DNA of 49,520 nt from positions 1 to 49,520 of the forward strand of contig JAULBX010026330.1 in the NCBI GenBank assembly GCA_032358255.1, read 5' to 3'. The notes beneath the pieces are model-generated. The model ran no database searches, was not told where the DNA came from, and saw only the letters and a list, made by a program, of their open reading frames with translations. This DNA is from Heterotrichella gracilis. Its lineage: Eukaryota > Sar > Xanthophyceae > Tribonematales > Xanthonemataceae. Position 1 is the stretch's first letter; every line of letters begins with the position of its first letter. Below, one piece after another: positions 31,863 through 43,970 of this stretch. A program made the position numbers and the translations under genes.

Positions 31863-34468
31863 TGATGCCACAGGAGTTTGCCAGGTCCGTGTGTGTTGAG
31901 TGTTGAACCCGACCACGTTTTTCCCAAGGCTGGTCCCTGCGGCAAGGTCCCTGTTGATTAGCACGGTAGGCTCTGTAGTGGCCTACCTATAAAATATACA
32001 ATATTACACCCAGGTGGGTGGGTGGGTGCTAGTAGCTACAGGAGCGTATGCTACCGTTCGTGATCCAGCACTAGGGAAGGAGGAACAGGTGGTATGATAT
32101 TGAAAATGGTGTGGTGAAACCACCTGGTGTCGTTCTGTGGGGCACCTGAAAGCCTTCAGGGAACGTTCTATCCCAATCACCACTCACAAGCCATGTATGG
32201 CCCTCAGCCCACGGTCGCACAAGGGTTCACCAGGTGACTCGCTAAACCAAAAATTTCCTCCAATTACCTGATTTGGGCAGTGCCTGTTGTTGCTTTGCAG
32301 TCGCAACCTGGCCAGTAGCCGTAGTGCTACCCACCCAATATTCCCGCGAGATATCCAAGGCTTGGTGCACGATCTGCAGCCAGCGGACTCCCCCAACACA
32401 CAAGGCAACCTCGAGTACAGACACGAACAGTCGATTTCAAAGGCAACCAACCTGGTTTAGTGTTGAGAAAGCAGGGCACGCACACACACCACAGAGTCCC
32501 GGTCATGGCATGCATTAATGGCCCAGTCAGGTGATCCAGGTGGCAACCCCTGAGGCCACGCTGAGGTGCCAGCTGGCGCCCTGTTCCATTTATGGGGCCT
32601 AGGTACAGTAAAGTTTGCGGTTTGGGCCCCAAAGTACTGGGAAACGCGTTAACTTCAACGCCCGCAGGGCCGGGACAAGCACATCACGCATGTCATGTCC
32701 TCTAGTGCTCTGGGACGGTCAACTTGGGCGCTGTGAGCCTCCCGAAAAGCCTGTTATCGTCACGGCCGTTCAGATTGAAACATATCAAAACCCAGCGGCT
32801 GCCGCCCACTTGTGGGTTCGTCCTCCCATCACCCGAATGCAAAGAGTGCCCAATGCGCACTTGTCCATAACCCCAGCTGCAGCCGGTGTCGCAAGGCCGT
32901 CTGGCACGATATCTGGGCGTCTGCTCCCTCATGATAGCCGCCCAGCTCTTAATTTAGCCAGTACACCCAGAGTACACCCACTTCGCAACGTGAAGCTGAG
33001 CAAGCGCGACATCCTCCCAACCATGCCTTAAAAAAACCTTCACTAGCAACTCGTAGCATGCGGAGTCGCTCTTGGTCAAGTATTGTGTTCGTAAAGTGGC
33101 TGTATGCTGCAATGGGCCTGTGCGGTGCACACGCTGGTGTGAAGCATTCCTGGCAGCTTTGGCGCGCTAGGCCTGAAATGGCACCCCACCAAGCTGTTGA
33201 CCTGCCATTGCTGTGTCTTTGCAATTTCATAATACCACCCTACCCTACAGGTCTCATACCTTGGGTTGTCATGCCGCACAGTCTTATGCTTGCATGCCAG
33301 GGTGCAAGACACCAAGGCATGCCCTTGACAGACTGCTATGGGCAGCCAAACCCTAATCTTGCCAGGGTGCATGTTTGGCATGGACTGAGCCAAGGCGTGG
33401 TAACCGTTACCACTGACAGGCTGAATGCCACTGCCACATTATCGGTGCTGCTTGCCTGTGATAACGTATAGTGATGGCATGTAATAGTTCACATAGCAGT
33501 GGGCCAGGCTGGTATGCACATCACTGCAGCAGCATTACAGTAGCAGCTGTTCACACGGGATATGAATATTCACAAGTCACGGGGCGGTTGACTACACCAC
33601 CAACCTAACCTGTAAACCCGCAAAAAACCTGGTACAAACCCTAAAGGCCTGGTACAGACCCTACGGCTCACTGGGTGACACGGCATTGCAATGTTCTCAA
33701 CGTTCAAGCTACCAAGTCAGACAAAGTAAATCCTGCACTTAAGACAAGGGCAAATTTGGCAAACCGCTCTCGGCAAACCAGCAAAGTGGAAAGCGTAAAC
33801 CATATGTGAAACCATAAGATAACAATTGCTTGGTATGCCAGCTCAGCTTGTAATCACGTTGCGGTGAGACAATGCAAGCTTTGCCTGCATGTAGGTGATT
33901 ATAAGGTAAAGGTGTACTCCTAGAACGTACTGCGTGGTAGGGTGTGGGACTTGAATACTAATAGCGGAGGGCTGAATGCTAAAACGTTGGAAAAAAAAAC
34001 CAAGTACAAAATTGGGCGTGCATTGAGAGCCCTGCCTGCTTGTCGTCTGTGTACACAAGAAAACCATCATACACACACGCTGCAAAGCCAGGCGCGCCAC
34101 AAGCTGTTGATGTTGACGTTGTTATCAGTGTGGGATTCGGCGCAAATTGAAGACGTGCGGTATGGCGTGTAAGTGCCCTTTGCGCGTGAAATGGGAGGAG
34201 ACCCACCAGTGCACCTCAAGGTGACATGCCACGGGCAAAGTCCCTGCCCATACAGAACAAGCACTCACGTAGACCAGGTACACAATCGCTCACATACCCA
34301 GAAAATGCGGGCACCCAGCTCGATCCGAGCTCCCATTGACAGGTAATCAATTGAAAGTGGTGTCCTAGGTCCCGCATGGCTCTGAACCCTCCCCAGGCAG
34401 CGGCAGGTGGCAGCCAGTCTGCAATCCCCTCGCCCATCCGGCCCCATCCGCGTACTGGATGGGCGCCC

Positions 34469-34605
34469 TCAGTCCACGCTCTCCATCAAAGGTGATGTCC
34501 CAGCTCCTACACAGCTCTTGATCAGCAGAGGGGCGCACTCAGTCCACAATTGCCTCCTCATTGGGCCCCCATCCCACGTTTTTTATGGCTCAGTCCACAA
34601 TCCCC
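34469..34605 (-). repeat. Copies of the SnRK2 stop-codon region
   Basis: CTCAGTCCACAATC, the end of the true last exon (34672-34686), recurs with changes at ~34469-34490, ~34533-34556 and ~34588-34605, downstream of the gene. This parallels the copies behind the DUF1995 stop. Confidence 0.65.
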
Positions 34606-34674
34606 CCAGCACCTACATGGCTCTTCGCTGGTTGACCACTGCTGATCACTGCTGTTGATCATGTCCTCATGCAC

Positions 34675-37323
34675 TCAGTCCACAATCTCCTCGTCCATGA
34701 GGTCGCCATCCATGTACTCCTCCTCGTTGAAGTCGGGGGGCTGCGGCAGGCGGGGCTTTTTCCGTGCGTCCGCGATCACGCCCCGCACCTCGTCCACGGT
34801 CTGCATGGGCGCAGGCATCTGCTGCTGCAGGGCCAGGCCGCCGTCCTGCAGTGATCAGGAGTGATCATTAGTGTGACAATGACTTAATGATGATGCAAAG
34901 TAATCAATCTTGTTGGGCGCAGGCATCTGCTGCTCGCAGGGCCAGGCTGCCATCCTGCGATAAATCAGGGGTCATTATTAGCGCGACAGTATATTTAATC
35001 CACCAATGATCGAAAGTGTTTCACCAGTGTGGGCGCTGTAACCACTAATAACCACTAATGGCACCCGCTGCTGCAATGCAGAGGCTGTCCTGCTGTTGCA
35101 ATGCAGAAATGGTCCTGCATCCACTAGCATGTGCATGATGTTGCTGGAGTGCATCACGATTGCATGATGGATCGCACCTCGTTTGGTACCAAGCGCCATT
35201 TGAATAGACGAAGGTGAAATTACGTTGCATATGCAATGATGTGGCCATGTTGCAAGCCTTCCATATGATTGTCGCTACTGCATGTGGGCATGCACCTACC
35301 TTGAGCTCGTCAGGGAGGTTCTTGAGGAACCAGGGGTGCGCCTTGATGCCTGCGATGGTCACCCTTTGGCCCGGGTTGCCCACAAACACCTTGCTGATGA
35401 GGTCAGTGCACTCCTTGGACAGGTGCAGGTTGGCGGGGAAGCTGTACTTCACACTCATGATCCTCTGCATGGTGGGGAAAACACAATTAGGTTTAGGGTT
35501 CAGATTGATGGGGTTGTACGCGTAGGTTAACCTCCGCACAGGTAGGAGCTGTACTTCACACTCAAGATCATCTGCATAGTGGGGAAGCAGCTGCCAGCAT
35601 GGAACGGCTGTTAACCAGGTTAATATCTACATACAAGTCGGGTACCACCGGAGTGTTGTTGTGCCGTGCCAGAGCATGGCTAGTTGCGCACCTGGATGGT
35701 TTTGCGGAAATTCCTGGGATCTGATGGGTCCTCAAAGGGGTATGCTCCCACCAGCATGACGTACAGCGTTACACCGCATGACCACACATCGGCAATCTCC
35801 CCGTCATACTCCTTGCGTGACAACACTTCCGGGGCGATATAGGCTGGCGTCCCCACAGTGGACTTGGGTTGCGAGTCAAAGACTGCCGACTGCAGGTGCA
35901 CACAACCTCGTTACTGGTGCTTTTGCTTGGAAAAGATTAGTTACAGAAACCGGTGCAGAGATGGTACAAGCAGCGCCAGGACAGGGCTGGTGGGTGCAAG
36001 GCATATGGGGCTGACAGCTCATCGGGCTGTATTGCAGAAACGTATTACTAACTTGCATTTGCGCGATACGTCCAGGTTAGCTATCAGCTTTTGTGCAGTA
36101 CAGTCCCTGAATGCAGGGCATGCAAACCTCTACCCACCTTGGAGTAGCCAAAATCACAGATCTTCAACCTTGGCGCAGGCCTGCCATCCAGCAGGGTGTT
36201 CTCCAGCTTGAGGTCTCTGTGGCAGACGCCCTGTGCGGTCATGGGGCAGCATGAGTACGGGTGACTAACCAATCCTCTAACTGCACGTAATCGAGGGGTG
36301 ACGCCAGCTTTGCAAATCCAGCGTGGGTGGCGCAGGCTATGCAAGGATGACTGCTCACTTGGCCATACTCACGCAACCACTTTAGGGTGGGGTGGGTAGT
36401 CTGAAACGAGGCCAACACATGAGCACTCCATGGGCAATGTTCAAGTGCAATTACAGCTGTGGCGCCCACACCCCGCACCTCTCTATGGCAGTAGTCCACT
36501 CCACACACCAGCTGCTGGAAGAAGTACCTAGCCTCGTCCTCGGAGAACCTGCCAGCCTTGACAATCCTGTCAAACAGCTCGCCCCCCGCAGCATATTCCA
36601 TGGCAATCGCCAGGTGGGTGGTTGTCAGGAAGACCTATTTCACAGAAAGGGTGTAACTTGGTAAGATAAGGAAACGGTGCACACGTTGCTACAGCTGGGT
36701 TTCCTTTTCTTGCCAAGGTGAAATGGGGAAGGGTCATGACATCTCACATCCCACATCTCAGAAGCATGACAAGGTTGCATGTGTGTGTGGCTGCTGGTGA
36801 CATACCTCACGGAACCTTATGATGTTGGGGTGTATCAACGACCTGTGGTTGATGAGCTCCCGCTCCACGTTCTTGTCGATCTGCAGGCACAACCCAGTGG
36901 TCGTCAGGGGCTGGCCACTATGGCCACCCACCAAGAAGGCCAGATGCGGTGCTGAACGGTAAGCATGCATGTTGGACATGCCTCCAGGAGGTTGCAAATA
37001 CAAGGTTGTAGGCAATACTGGCAAGTGGAGGCGTGGGTGGCAGTTCAAGGCTGCACATGTCGTGCCGAGGATGGCCCACAACCGACACTACCTTTTCGCC
37101 ACGCTCTATGAACTTGACAGCGACCATCTCTCCCGTGGTCCTGTCCCTCATAAGCTTGGCAACGCCAAAGTTGCCGCTCCCAATGTCTCGAATCTGCAGC
37201 GTCCACCCAGTTGTGTAAGCCACAGCCCAGCCTCAAAGGACATACCCTCGAAAGCTAGCGGTGCAAGGCATGCAGTGGTGTGAGTGGAGTTACCAGTTCA
37301 TATCGTGGAGTACTGACGTCCAT
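34675..37323 (-). CDS. SNRK2: SnRK2-family serine/threonine protein kinase
   Basis: Eight exons join in phase: 37323-37294, 37193-37092, 36880-36806, 36634-36479, 36230-36138, 35889-35692, 35464-35300 and 34845-34675, giving 329 residues. The kinase domain is complete: GSGNFGV glycine loop, [39 protein letters not shown], activation loop [17 protein letters not shown] and [19 protein letters not shown]. These match plant SnRK2 (OST1) closely, including the activation-loop serine that is phosphorylated on activation. The C-terminal exon is an acidic tail ([18 protein letters not shown]), the SnRK2 hallmark that binds regulators such as PP2C in plants. Plant SnRK2s act in osmotic, salt and ABA signalling; algal members mainly in sulfur and osmotic stress, so the input here is open. 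Length is slightly under plant homologs. Copies of exon 7 and 8 edges sit in the introns. Confidence 0.96.
34917..34960 (-). repeat. Decoy copy of the SnRK2 exon 8 acceptor junction
   Basis: GCGCAGGCATCTGCTGCTCG...GCCATCCTGCG repeats, with small indels, the start of exon 8 (34806-34850), about 107 bases upstream of the true acceptor. Confidence 0.85.
35531..35586 (-). repeat. Decoy copy of the SnRK2 exon 7 acceptor junction
   Basis: GCTGTACTTCACACTCAAGA and the CTGCATAGTGGGGAAG acceptor side repeat 35446-35478 with four or five changes, ~100 bases upstream of the true acceptor. Confidence 0.88.
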
Positions 37324-38289
37324 CGCAAAGGATCTTCCAGAAGCACTTGGAACAGCAATAGGGGTGTTCCCTCCGTTATCTGATTGCTTCAGCTGACAGC
37401 CCACTGTTTATGGCAACTTACTCAGCACGGGGCAGGTGTCCCTCGAAACAGCATGGAAACGGTGGACAGAACGCGCTGAGCAGCAACCCACGTCTGCCCT
37501 TGTCCTATCTGCTGCAGCAGCATCTTACCAGCAAGTTCTAGCCGGGACCTGCAAGCTCAGCCACCAGCAGATGCGCAGCGAAGCCGAACCTTGGGCTTTA
37601 TGCAAGTTGGCCTCGAAGTTCAGCACCTGCAGCAGCTGCCTGTGGGTGGCCGTCTGGCAAAGGATGATTCCCAGGCTGATCATCCCTGGCTGATCATCCC
37701 TGGGTTTATTGAAAACCTTGGGGATAGTCCTGGTCCCGGTGTGGGTCATAAGATTTTGGCTTGCAGCAGCTTACACGGATTTTGTAGCGCACTGCATGCA
37801 GTAAATACCACTAGCTCCGTTGCCCTGGTTCACTCATGCCAGGGCTGTAGCAGCTTTGCTTGTAACTGCACGGCCTGGAAAATTCGTTAATGAAAGGGCC
37901 ATTCCTAACCCGGTTCAGTCTACTTTCCAAACCAACCCCTCGTTCACTCCAAATCAAATTGCATTGCATTGCAGTGCCGTGCACGCGCTGATCTGAATAT
38001 CCATTCGATTTGTGGCATGCCTGTATCAACACCCAGCATTTTCTTCACAAAGATGGGCAATGCCACGGGCGCATGCTGCATGTCTTCTTCAAGCCGTTGT
38101 AGCAGCTGCTCTCCACCGGCTCCACCATAAACCCTAAACCCTGGGTAACCAGCACGTATTTCCCTGCCACCTCCCTTGGTCACCATGGCTGGTTCACCCC
38201 TTGACATCGTCAAACCTCGGTGTGGACTCCCCAAGCTCTTGTCCCACCTCCCTCGATTGCTCTCCCTGCCTTGGTGCACTGTGGATGGT
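37324..38289. other. Spacer between SnRK2 start and the EED stop
   Basis: It should contain the SnRK2 promoter and the EED 3' region. A TTACA (37771-37775), the minus-strand polyadenylation word, lies ~515 bases past the EED stop. A tandem of TGATCATCCC occurs near 37677-37699. A copy of the EED stop region lies at 38184-38222. No extra gene is visible. Confidence 0.4.
38184..38222 (-). repeat. Copy of the EED stop-codon region
   Basis: GGTTCACCCCTTGACATCGT plus CAAACCTC repeats the end of the true last exon (38287-38313) ~100 bases downstream. The copy still reads FDDVKG followed by a stop on the minus strand. Confidence 0.88.
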
Positions 38290-41200
38290 TCATCCCTTGA
38301 CATCGTCAAACCTCCATATGGTGGCGTCATCGCAGCAGAACAGCAGTACGGAGCCGTCATGGCTCAGCGCAGTCTGGCGCACCTGCAAGACGAAGGGGGG
38401 TGGTACGTGGTTTGTCACACAGGGGAAACCCTAAACCCTAAATAACGGCACGGAGCCGTCGCGGCTCAGCGCGGTTTGGCGCACCTGCAAGATTGGGGTA
38501 GCAGTTGGTGTCATGCGGGTAACAAACAAACTGTGACACGCAATTCGGGTGAAATGCAGGCGGATTTTCCACCGCGCAATGCCTAGCTGTGGAAAAGCTC
38601 GGCAGGGGGTGGCGCCAAGGATAAAAATTAATAGTAGGTTATGGGGGGAGAGGGAGGGGGTGGTACATGTGGTGGTCCCAGTTGGGAACAGCAAGATGGC
38701 ATTATCATGATGCCCATTTGCGTCGCTGCCGCAAACACTCATGCATGGATGTACAGTTACAATAAATATGCAGTGCTTGATAGCGGCTTATTTCTACTAC
38801 ACATTGCTCAACTGTTTATCGTGTTATCTTGAGCCCCTTCCCCCTCCCCCTCCCCTGCCCCTCACCGTTGCTTTCCCCCCCTGTGGCCGCTTCAGCTTTG
38901 CCTTTGGTTGCAGCCCCCCTTGGTCCAGGTCCCACACAAACACCTTGCCTGAGCGGGTACCGCAGGCTAGGGTATTGCAGCCGTAGTCCATGCTGAACCG
39001 CATCCACCACACATCGGCATCCTCTAATTGGTACTCCTGCGGAAGAGGGGGTAGGGTAATGTCAGCATAGTGCCAAGGCTGGGGGCGAGGGGCAAAATTT
39101 GTGGGCGGTGGTGGGTTGGTACTGCTGTCAAGACAGCACCACATGTGCCTTCCACCACTCACATAGACCAATTGCACGCAGCTTTTATCCATTTCTAGGG
39201 CCGGGACTCACCTGGGCGCCAGATCACAATTCGGTTGTCCACACTCTTGGAAACGACAACTCCACCCACCCACACGCCGCCACCCTTGCAATACATCCCG
39301 TATGCATTAATGCAACCGCCTGCCTGGCATGCACCTTGCCCCCACCAACGTTGCCCCCACCCCCCCCCACTCACATGGACCGGGTGCACATAGCCCTTGT
39401 TCACAATGATAAACCCTGAATAATAAACCCTAAACCCCTACCCCGCCGTCCACTCACATAGACCAGGTGCACATAGCCCTTATCCACATTGTATGGCCGG
39501 GACTCGTCAGGCCGCCACATCACAATCTTGTTGTCCACGCTCTTGGACATGACAAAGTCGCCCAGCCATCGCACGCAGTCCACGTAGTTCCAGTGCACCT
39601 TGTGAGAGGAAAAAACGGGGACCGGCATGGTTTTTGCGGAGAAGGCGCGCTCGCTGCTGGCATCCCAGGCGAAGGACTGGTCGATGGCCTCCTGGAAATC
39701 TGCACGTGGCGGGGTTGTATGCTGTGGTTGTATGGCCGGGGGTGGGGTGGGGGAGGGTTGGTTCAAGTGGGCGGGGTGATCTGGCTTTGTAGCTGGTATG
39801 CTTGTAATAATAATAATAATAATAATGATTGGGAGGGTAGTTCAATGGCCATGGGTAGTAATCATAGAACGAGGCCAGGAAATGTATGCAGCCAGCTTTG
39901 GTACACCTAGTAAAGGACTGGTCAATGATCTCCTAGTGGTCTGCATGTGGGAGGGAGGTGAGGTTGTGTGCGATATTTGTGTGGCTGGGGATGGGGTGGG
40001 GGGCACATAGACATGGGTGGTGATGACAGGACAAGGGAGGAAAGATGTATGCGGTGCGCTTGGTATGGACACAGGTCAATCGGAGGCACCCTCAAGGGTC
40101 TCACTGACCCTTGACCAGTGGGCCAAAGCGATCATGATGCATGATGCATGACGCCCAGGCATCAAGTGATGACCATATGTGTGCCAGTGCTGTCCATGTG
40201 AAGGGTTTTAGGGTTTGTGGTGCGCCCACCTTTGAGCGACCATATCTTGACCGTGTTGTCCATGCCGCATGATACCACCAGATCGGGGTTCACTGGGTTC
40301 CAATCCTGCGGGATTATTAAGGATTGAGCAAGGGTAATACGATACCCTAAACTGGGGAGGACGATCCAAGGAGAGCATGTCACGCATGAGTTGCTTAATA
40401 CTGTGCAATAAAATGCCCATTGCCCACAGACCAACCGTAACCCCTGAACCACCATTTACTTAGTTAGTTAGTTAGTTACATGCATTCCAGCAAAATAGCC
40501 ACATTAGCAGTCAGTCTTGCACATGCGGCGCCACGCAGCTCTTTCCTGGCACTGTTTGAACCATCTATTGATCCCACGCGACTTGAGGTCCTGAACTACC
40601 ATTGGCCAAGTCTAACTTACCCCCCCCCTTTCCGTGCTTGCTCACCCACCCAACCCCTCCCCCACACCCCGCACACGTACTATGCTCAGCACTTCGTTCG
40701 TGTGGCTCCCCTCCCCACTCATGACCAGCACACACTGGTGGGTGGTGAGGTTCCACAGGCGCAGGGATTGGTCCTGGAAGGCGGGGATGGGGGGGGGTAA
40801 GCCAGGGGGGGTTAGGGACGGGGAGCTGAGTGGATTGCCCATATGCATGAATTTGCCCTATTGCTGCAGCGGGTGTCACCGCAACAGTATGCAAAGCCCT
40901 ACTAGGGTAATGCACATGCACCATCGCTACGAAAATGGTGGGCATGCGCCGTGATGGTGTGCAAACCCTTCTAGGACAATGCAAACCTACCTTGCTAGCA
41001 GTCTGCACCAGTGCGAGCTGCAGCGGATGCACCGCAACGCCGTGCAAACCCTACTACGAAAATGCGGACCCTGCTAGGGTTTTGCAAACTTACCCTACTT
41101 GCAGTCAGCACCAGTGCGGGCTGCAAGGGGTGCACTGCGATGTCGTTGATGGCGCCACCGTGGCCCTGGTAGATCTGCAAGGGAGGGAAGACTGTGTGAA

Positions 41201-42621
41201 AGCATGAGGGGAGTACTGTGTGTGCGCTGCCACACTCTGGAATGTAGAGTGGCAACCATGCGCGGAGGTTCTACACACATGCGCGCCCACATGCAAAGAT
41301 ATGACCCTAAACTCTGAACTTACATGCACCAGTTTGTTTGTGTGTGTGTTGATCTCCCGCATCATGCCCAGCTTGCCAGCCACAAGCAGCAGGGGCGCCC
41401 CACTGGCCACACTCACAGACCACGTGCACACAAACAGCTCCTCCTCTCGCTGCATGGGGGTGGTGGGCTGGGTAAGGTGGGGGTGGAGGGGGCAAGGGGA
41501 TGTGGGGTATTTGCCCCCCTCTGGGGTACCAGAGCTGTGGTGTAATTGGTTGATGGCGTTGGGTTGAGATTCTAGTCTGTTGCATGCACAAGCAAACCCC
41601 CCACCCCCAGCAGAGACACATCACAACCTGCAATCCCACACCAGTACCCTGTTTAGTGTTTTGTGGCATGCCAATGTGCACAGGGCAGCGACCCCTCCAG
41701 CCCACACCGCGGTGCACCAGAATATCAATTAGGGTTTTATTGCTAGGGTTTTTCTGCGCACGTTTTCATCTGTGTACACCTGCAGCGGCTCCACCTTGCC
41801 ATCCCGACCACACAGGTACACTGTCGCCTGGGGAGCAGGGGGGGTGGGGAGGGGTTGGTAATTGACTTTGTGTGTCGCGAGTAAGGAGAATGGGTGGGGT
41901 GTGCAGTTGAGGGAAGTGAGTATGAAATCTTTGATGAACTGGTATCTGTTTACCCATATCTACGTGCATAACTTTGGAGACATGCGCGGCACTACGGTAA
42001 ATCGACAACCCCCTATGCTAGGATGTGCACAAAGGTTCAGGGATCAGGGTTTCAAGGTTGTGCACGGCGCGTGCTGCAACACTGTACACTGTGCAGTTGC
42101 AGTTAAGCGTGGTTGCAGCAGCACTGTTCAAGCAGCGTTTCCAGTGCAGGGCTTAGGGTAGCCCTGCAGACGCGCGGTGCATGTTTAGGGTTCAGAGTTT
42201 CGCATCCACTATTTAGGGTTTAACGTTTGGCGCGCACCCTGTTCCCGCCCACTGACGCGAAGATGTCCTTGTGCTGCGGGCTGACCTGGTTGAAGGCGAT
42301 GCACCAGATGGGGCAGCCGTGGTCCTCCTTGATCCTAGGGACATCCACGACGTAGGGTTTTTGTGGCCGGCAAAGGGTTCTGCCAGGGTGTTGACTCCGG
42401 TGCAAGGACGCCACCCGTGGGTGGGGTGTGCACGTGCAGTGGGTGTGTGCACTGCCTTGTAATCAGTGCAGCAACAGACATGCCTTGTTATTAATTCAAC
42501 AAGCAGCTCATCTTCCTGTCTAGCTCCACACCCCTCTTGCTGACCATACTTGCCCCTGTGCCCTCCCCCACAAGGGACGGTGAGTTGGATCTACTTACAT
42601 GTTGGTATTCTTGAAAACCAT
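38290..42621 (-). CDS. FIE: ESC/FIE/EED WD40 subunit of Polycomb repressive complex 2
   Basis: Ten exons join in phase: 42621-42599, 42379-42238, 41827-41762, 41449-41324, 41174-41094, 40773-40681, 40305-40230, 39699-39458, 39036-38866 and 38382-38290, giving 370 residues, the usual FIE length. The whole chain aligns with plant FIE and animal EED: FASVGGNR, LLLVAGKLGMMREIN, GHGGAINDIAVHP, LRLWNLTTH, SCGMDNTVKIW, NYVDCVRWLGDFVMSKSVDN, VWWMRFSMDYG and DDATIWRFD, forming a seven-blade propeller. EED holds E(z) and reads H3K27me3 through an aromatic cage; cage positions here remain aromatic but are changed. The first coding exon is only 23 bases and is the least certain part. Junction copies flank exons 5, 8 and 10. 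Confidence 0.95.
38449..38491 (-). repeat. Decoy copy of the EED exon 10 acceptor junction
   Basis: The acceptor and first 12 codons (VRQTALS.DGSV) of the last exon are repeated ~100 bases upstream of the true acceptor (38382). The copy breaks into AAACCCTAAACCCTAAATAA; on the minus strand this reads VPLFRV then TAG, so using it would truncate the last WD repeat. Confidence 0.92.
39158..39412 (-). repeat. Two copies of the EED exon 8 donor end
   Basis: Segment 39369-39412 repeats the exon 8 donor (CTCACATGGACCGGGTGCAC against CTCACATAGACCAGGTGCAC at 39453-39472). Segment 39158-39247 is an older copy spanning ~90 bases, including the CAATTCGGTTGTCCACACTC part (SVDNRIVIW). Both lie downstream of the true donor. 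Confidence 0.88.
39803..39826. repeat. (AAT)n microsatellite
   Basis: About eight AAT units lie in EED intron 7. A (TTAG)n run of about four units lies at 40461-40477 in intron 6. Confidence 0.9.
39905..39985 (-). repeat. Decoy copy of the EED exon 8 acceptor junction
   Basis: AAAGGACTGGTCAATGATCTCCT and the following ~50 bases, including GGGGATGGGGTGGGG of the intron, match the exon 8 start and upstream intron (39672-39755) at ~75%. It lies upstream of the true acceptor in the transcript. Confidence 0.75.
40983..41049 (-). repeat. Decoy copy of the EED exon 5 donor junction
   Basis: On the minus strand the copy reads VAVHPLQLALVQTASK and a GTAGGT donor, against IAVHPLQPALVLTASR and GTAAGT at the true exon 5 end (41094). 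Two shorter echoes lie at ~40862-40905 and ~40935-40975, separated by CCCTACTAGGG-type filler. Confidence 0.88.
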
Positions 42622-43859
42622 CGTGTGACTGCGACGCCGCTGGGGCGCGCCACCGCTGTGTCAAATGGCTAGCCCTGCCCACCTGCTGATGTATATGCAT
42701 GCATATTGAAAGTGCTGTCAAAAGTCAGTCGTCTGGCGTGCAAGCCGTGGAAGGGTTACATTGCTGCTCTTCTACCACCCAGGTGGGACTGTGGGTGGTT
42801 CACGACATACGGGTGTTGGGTGGTGCGGTGGGGGTTATCGTTAATGGCTTCGTTGCTGACGCTTTTGCTTGTTGTTGCGCGTGATACGGGTGCCTCAGGA
42901 CCCAGCGGACGAGTGCTTTGCGTTTGTTGTCAACTCAGCTGCTTTGAAGGTAAGTGTGCAAATTTCGAGGTAAACTTTGGCAACCTGTAATTGGCGGGTA
43001 ATGTACATGCTACACACCGATCTCTGTTGAAGAAACACACAGTCACTGCCGCGCACACCTCGTTCTTGCTAAGCGTATACAACGAAAAGTGGGCAAGCGA
43101 AAGAGCAACGAAGGCGTTTTTGTACGTGGTAGGTACCCACTGAATGCCCACGTGCCCCAGGTCCACACAAGCCAGTGACGCACCCTGCTCGTACACTCGG
43201 TTGTTCCGACACCTTTACAGCCACCACACAGCTCCCTTACAGCGAGATAAACTCTTGCGCAACCCTGTTGCAGGTTGCAGCAGTCGGTCGTTGATAGAAC
43301 TGGCGACAAGAGTACCACCTCGAATAGCAAAAAGTGACCTGAGCGGTCACTTGGCATCAGATGGCCTGGGCGCTCTTCCGAAAACTATGTATACAGTGAG
43401 CAGACTTGCGTGCTCAGGCCCCCGCGTGGCTCTCTCACGCTTCAGCAGCATCGGGCGGAGGCCCTTTTCGCCTACCTCTACCCGACTGGCGCGCGAGGGG
43501 TGGGTCTTCTCAACTTTCGCAGTGGCATGCATACCCATACTACATGCATACTGTACACTACTACTGCTACCCAACAGCGGGTGGCCGCCACTCAACCGGA
43601 GCCTTCCAAGTGCATGCTTTCTGTCTCGTGCTCTTGGGGTTCTTTTGAAGCTTTGGTGGTGTTGGGGGCATCCTAGCGGGTGGTGCCTGCGTGGGATGGC
43701 TTTGTGAATGGGAAGGGGGGTTGCACTGTCTCCCTCTCATTGCTCTCAAAGCAACGTCTGACTACACCCTCCATCACCACAGCCCTTCCCTCTCCGTTGG
43801 TTGTATAACCACGGGCCCCTTACAAACAAGGCAGGATTCCCCCATACACACCCAACCCC
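42622..43859. promoter_or_regulatory. Divergent region between EED and the raffinose-synthase-like gene
   Basis: Both genes start at its ends, so it should hold two promoters and possibly non-coding leader exons. It contains ATATGCATGCATAT near 42693-42706. I see no coding exon with family similarity and no definite TATA box. Confidence 0.4.
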
Positions 43860-43970
43860 ATGTCTCACACCCACTACCACCTCCCCCCCTCCAGGCCCCT
43901 CCGCCACCCACACACCTTCCACCGAGCCCTCACCTGCCTGGCCCGCCCAGTGGTCCAAGCAGCCAACGTG

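Larger units (their letters stand above)
31817..34674. other. Spacer between DUF1995 and SnRK2 genes
   Basis: The stretch holds the DUF1995 promoter at its left and the SnRK2 3' region at its right. Open frames at 32615-33031 and 33058-33471 show no family motif, splice pattern or repeat logic that supports them. Stop-region copies of the SnRK2 last exon occupy 34469-34605. I see nothing else definable. Confidence 0.4.

Noticed and set aside
32615-33471. Two open frames of about 138 codons in the DUF1995-SnRK2 spacer
   Set aside because: No domain, codon pattern or splice context supports them; frames of this length arise by chance in GC-rich DNA.
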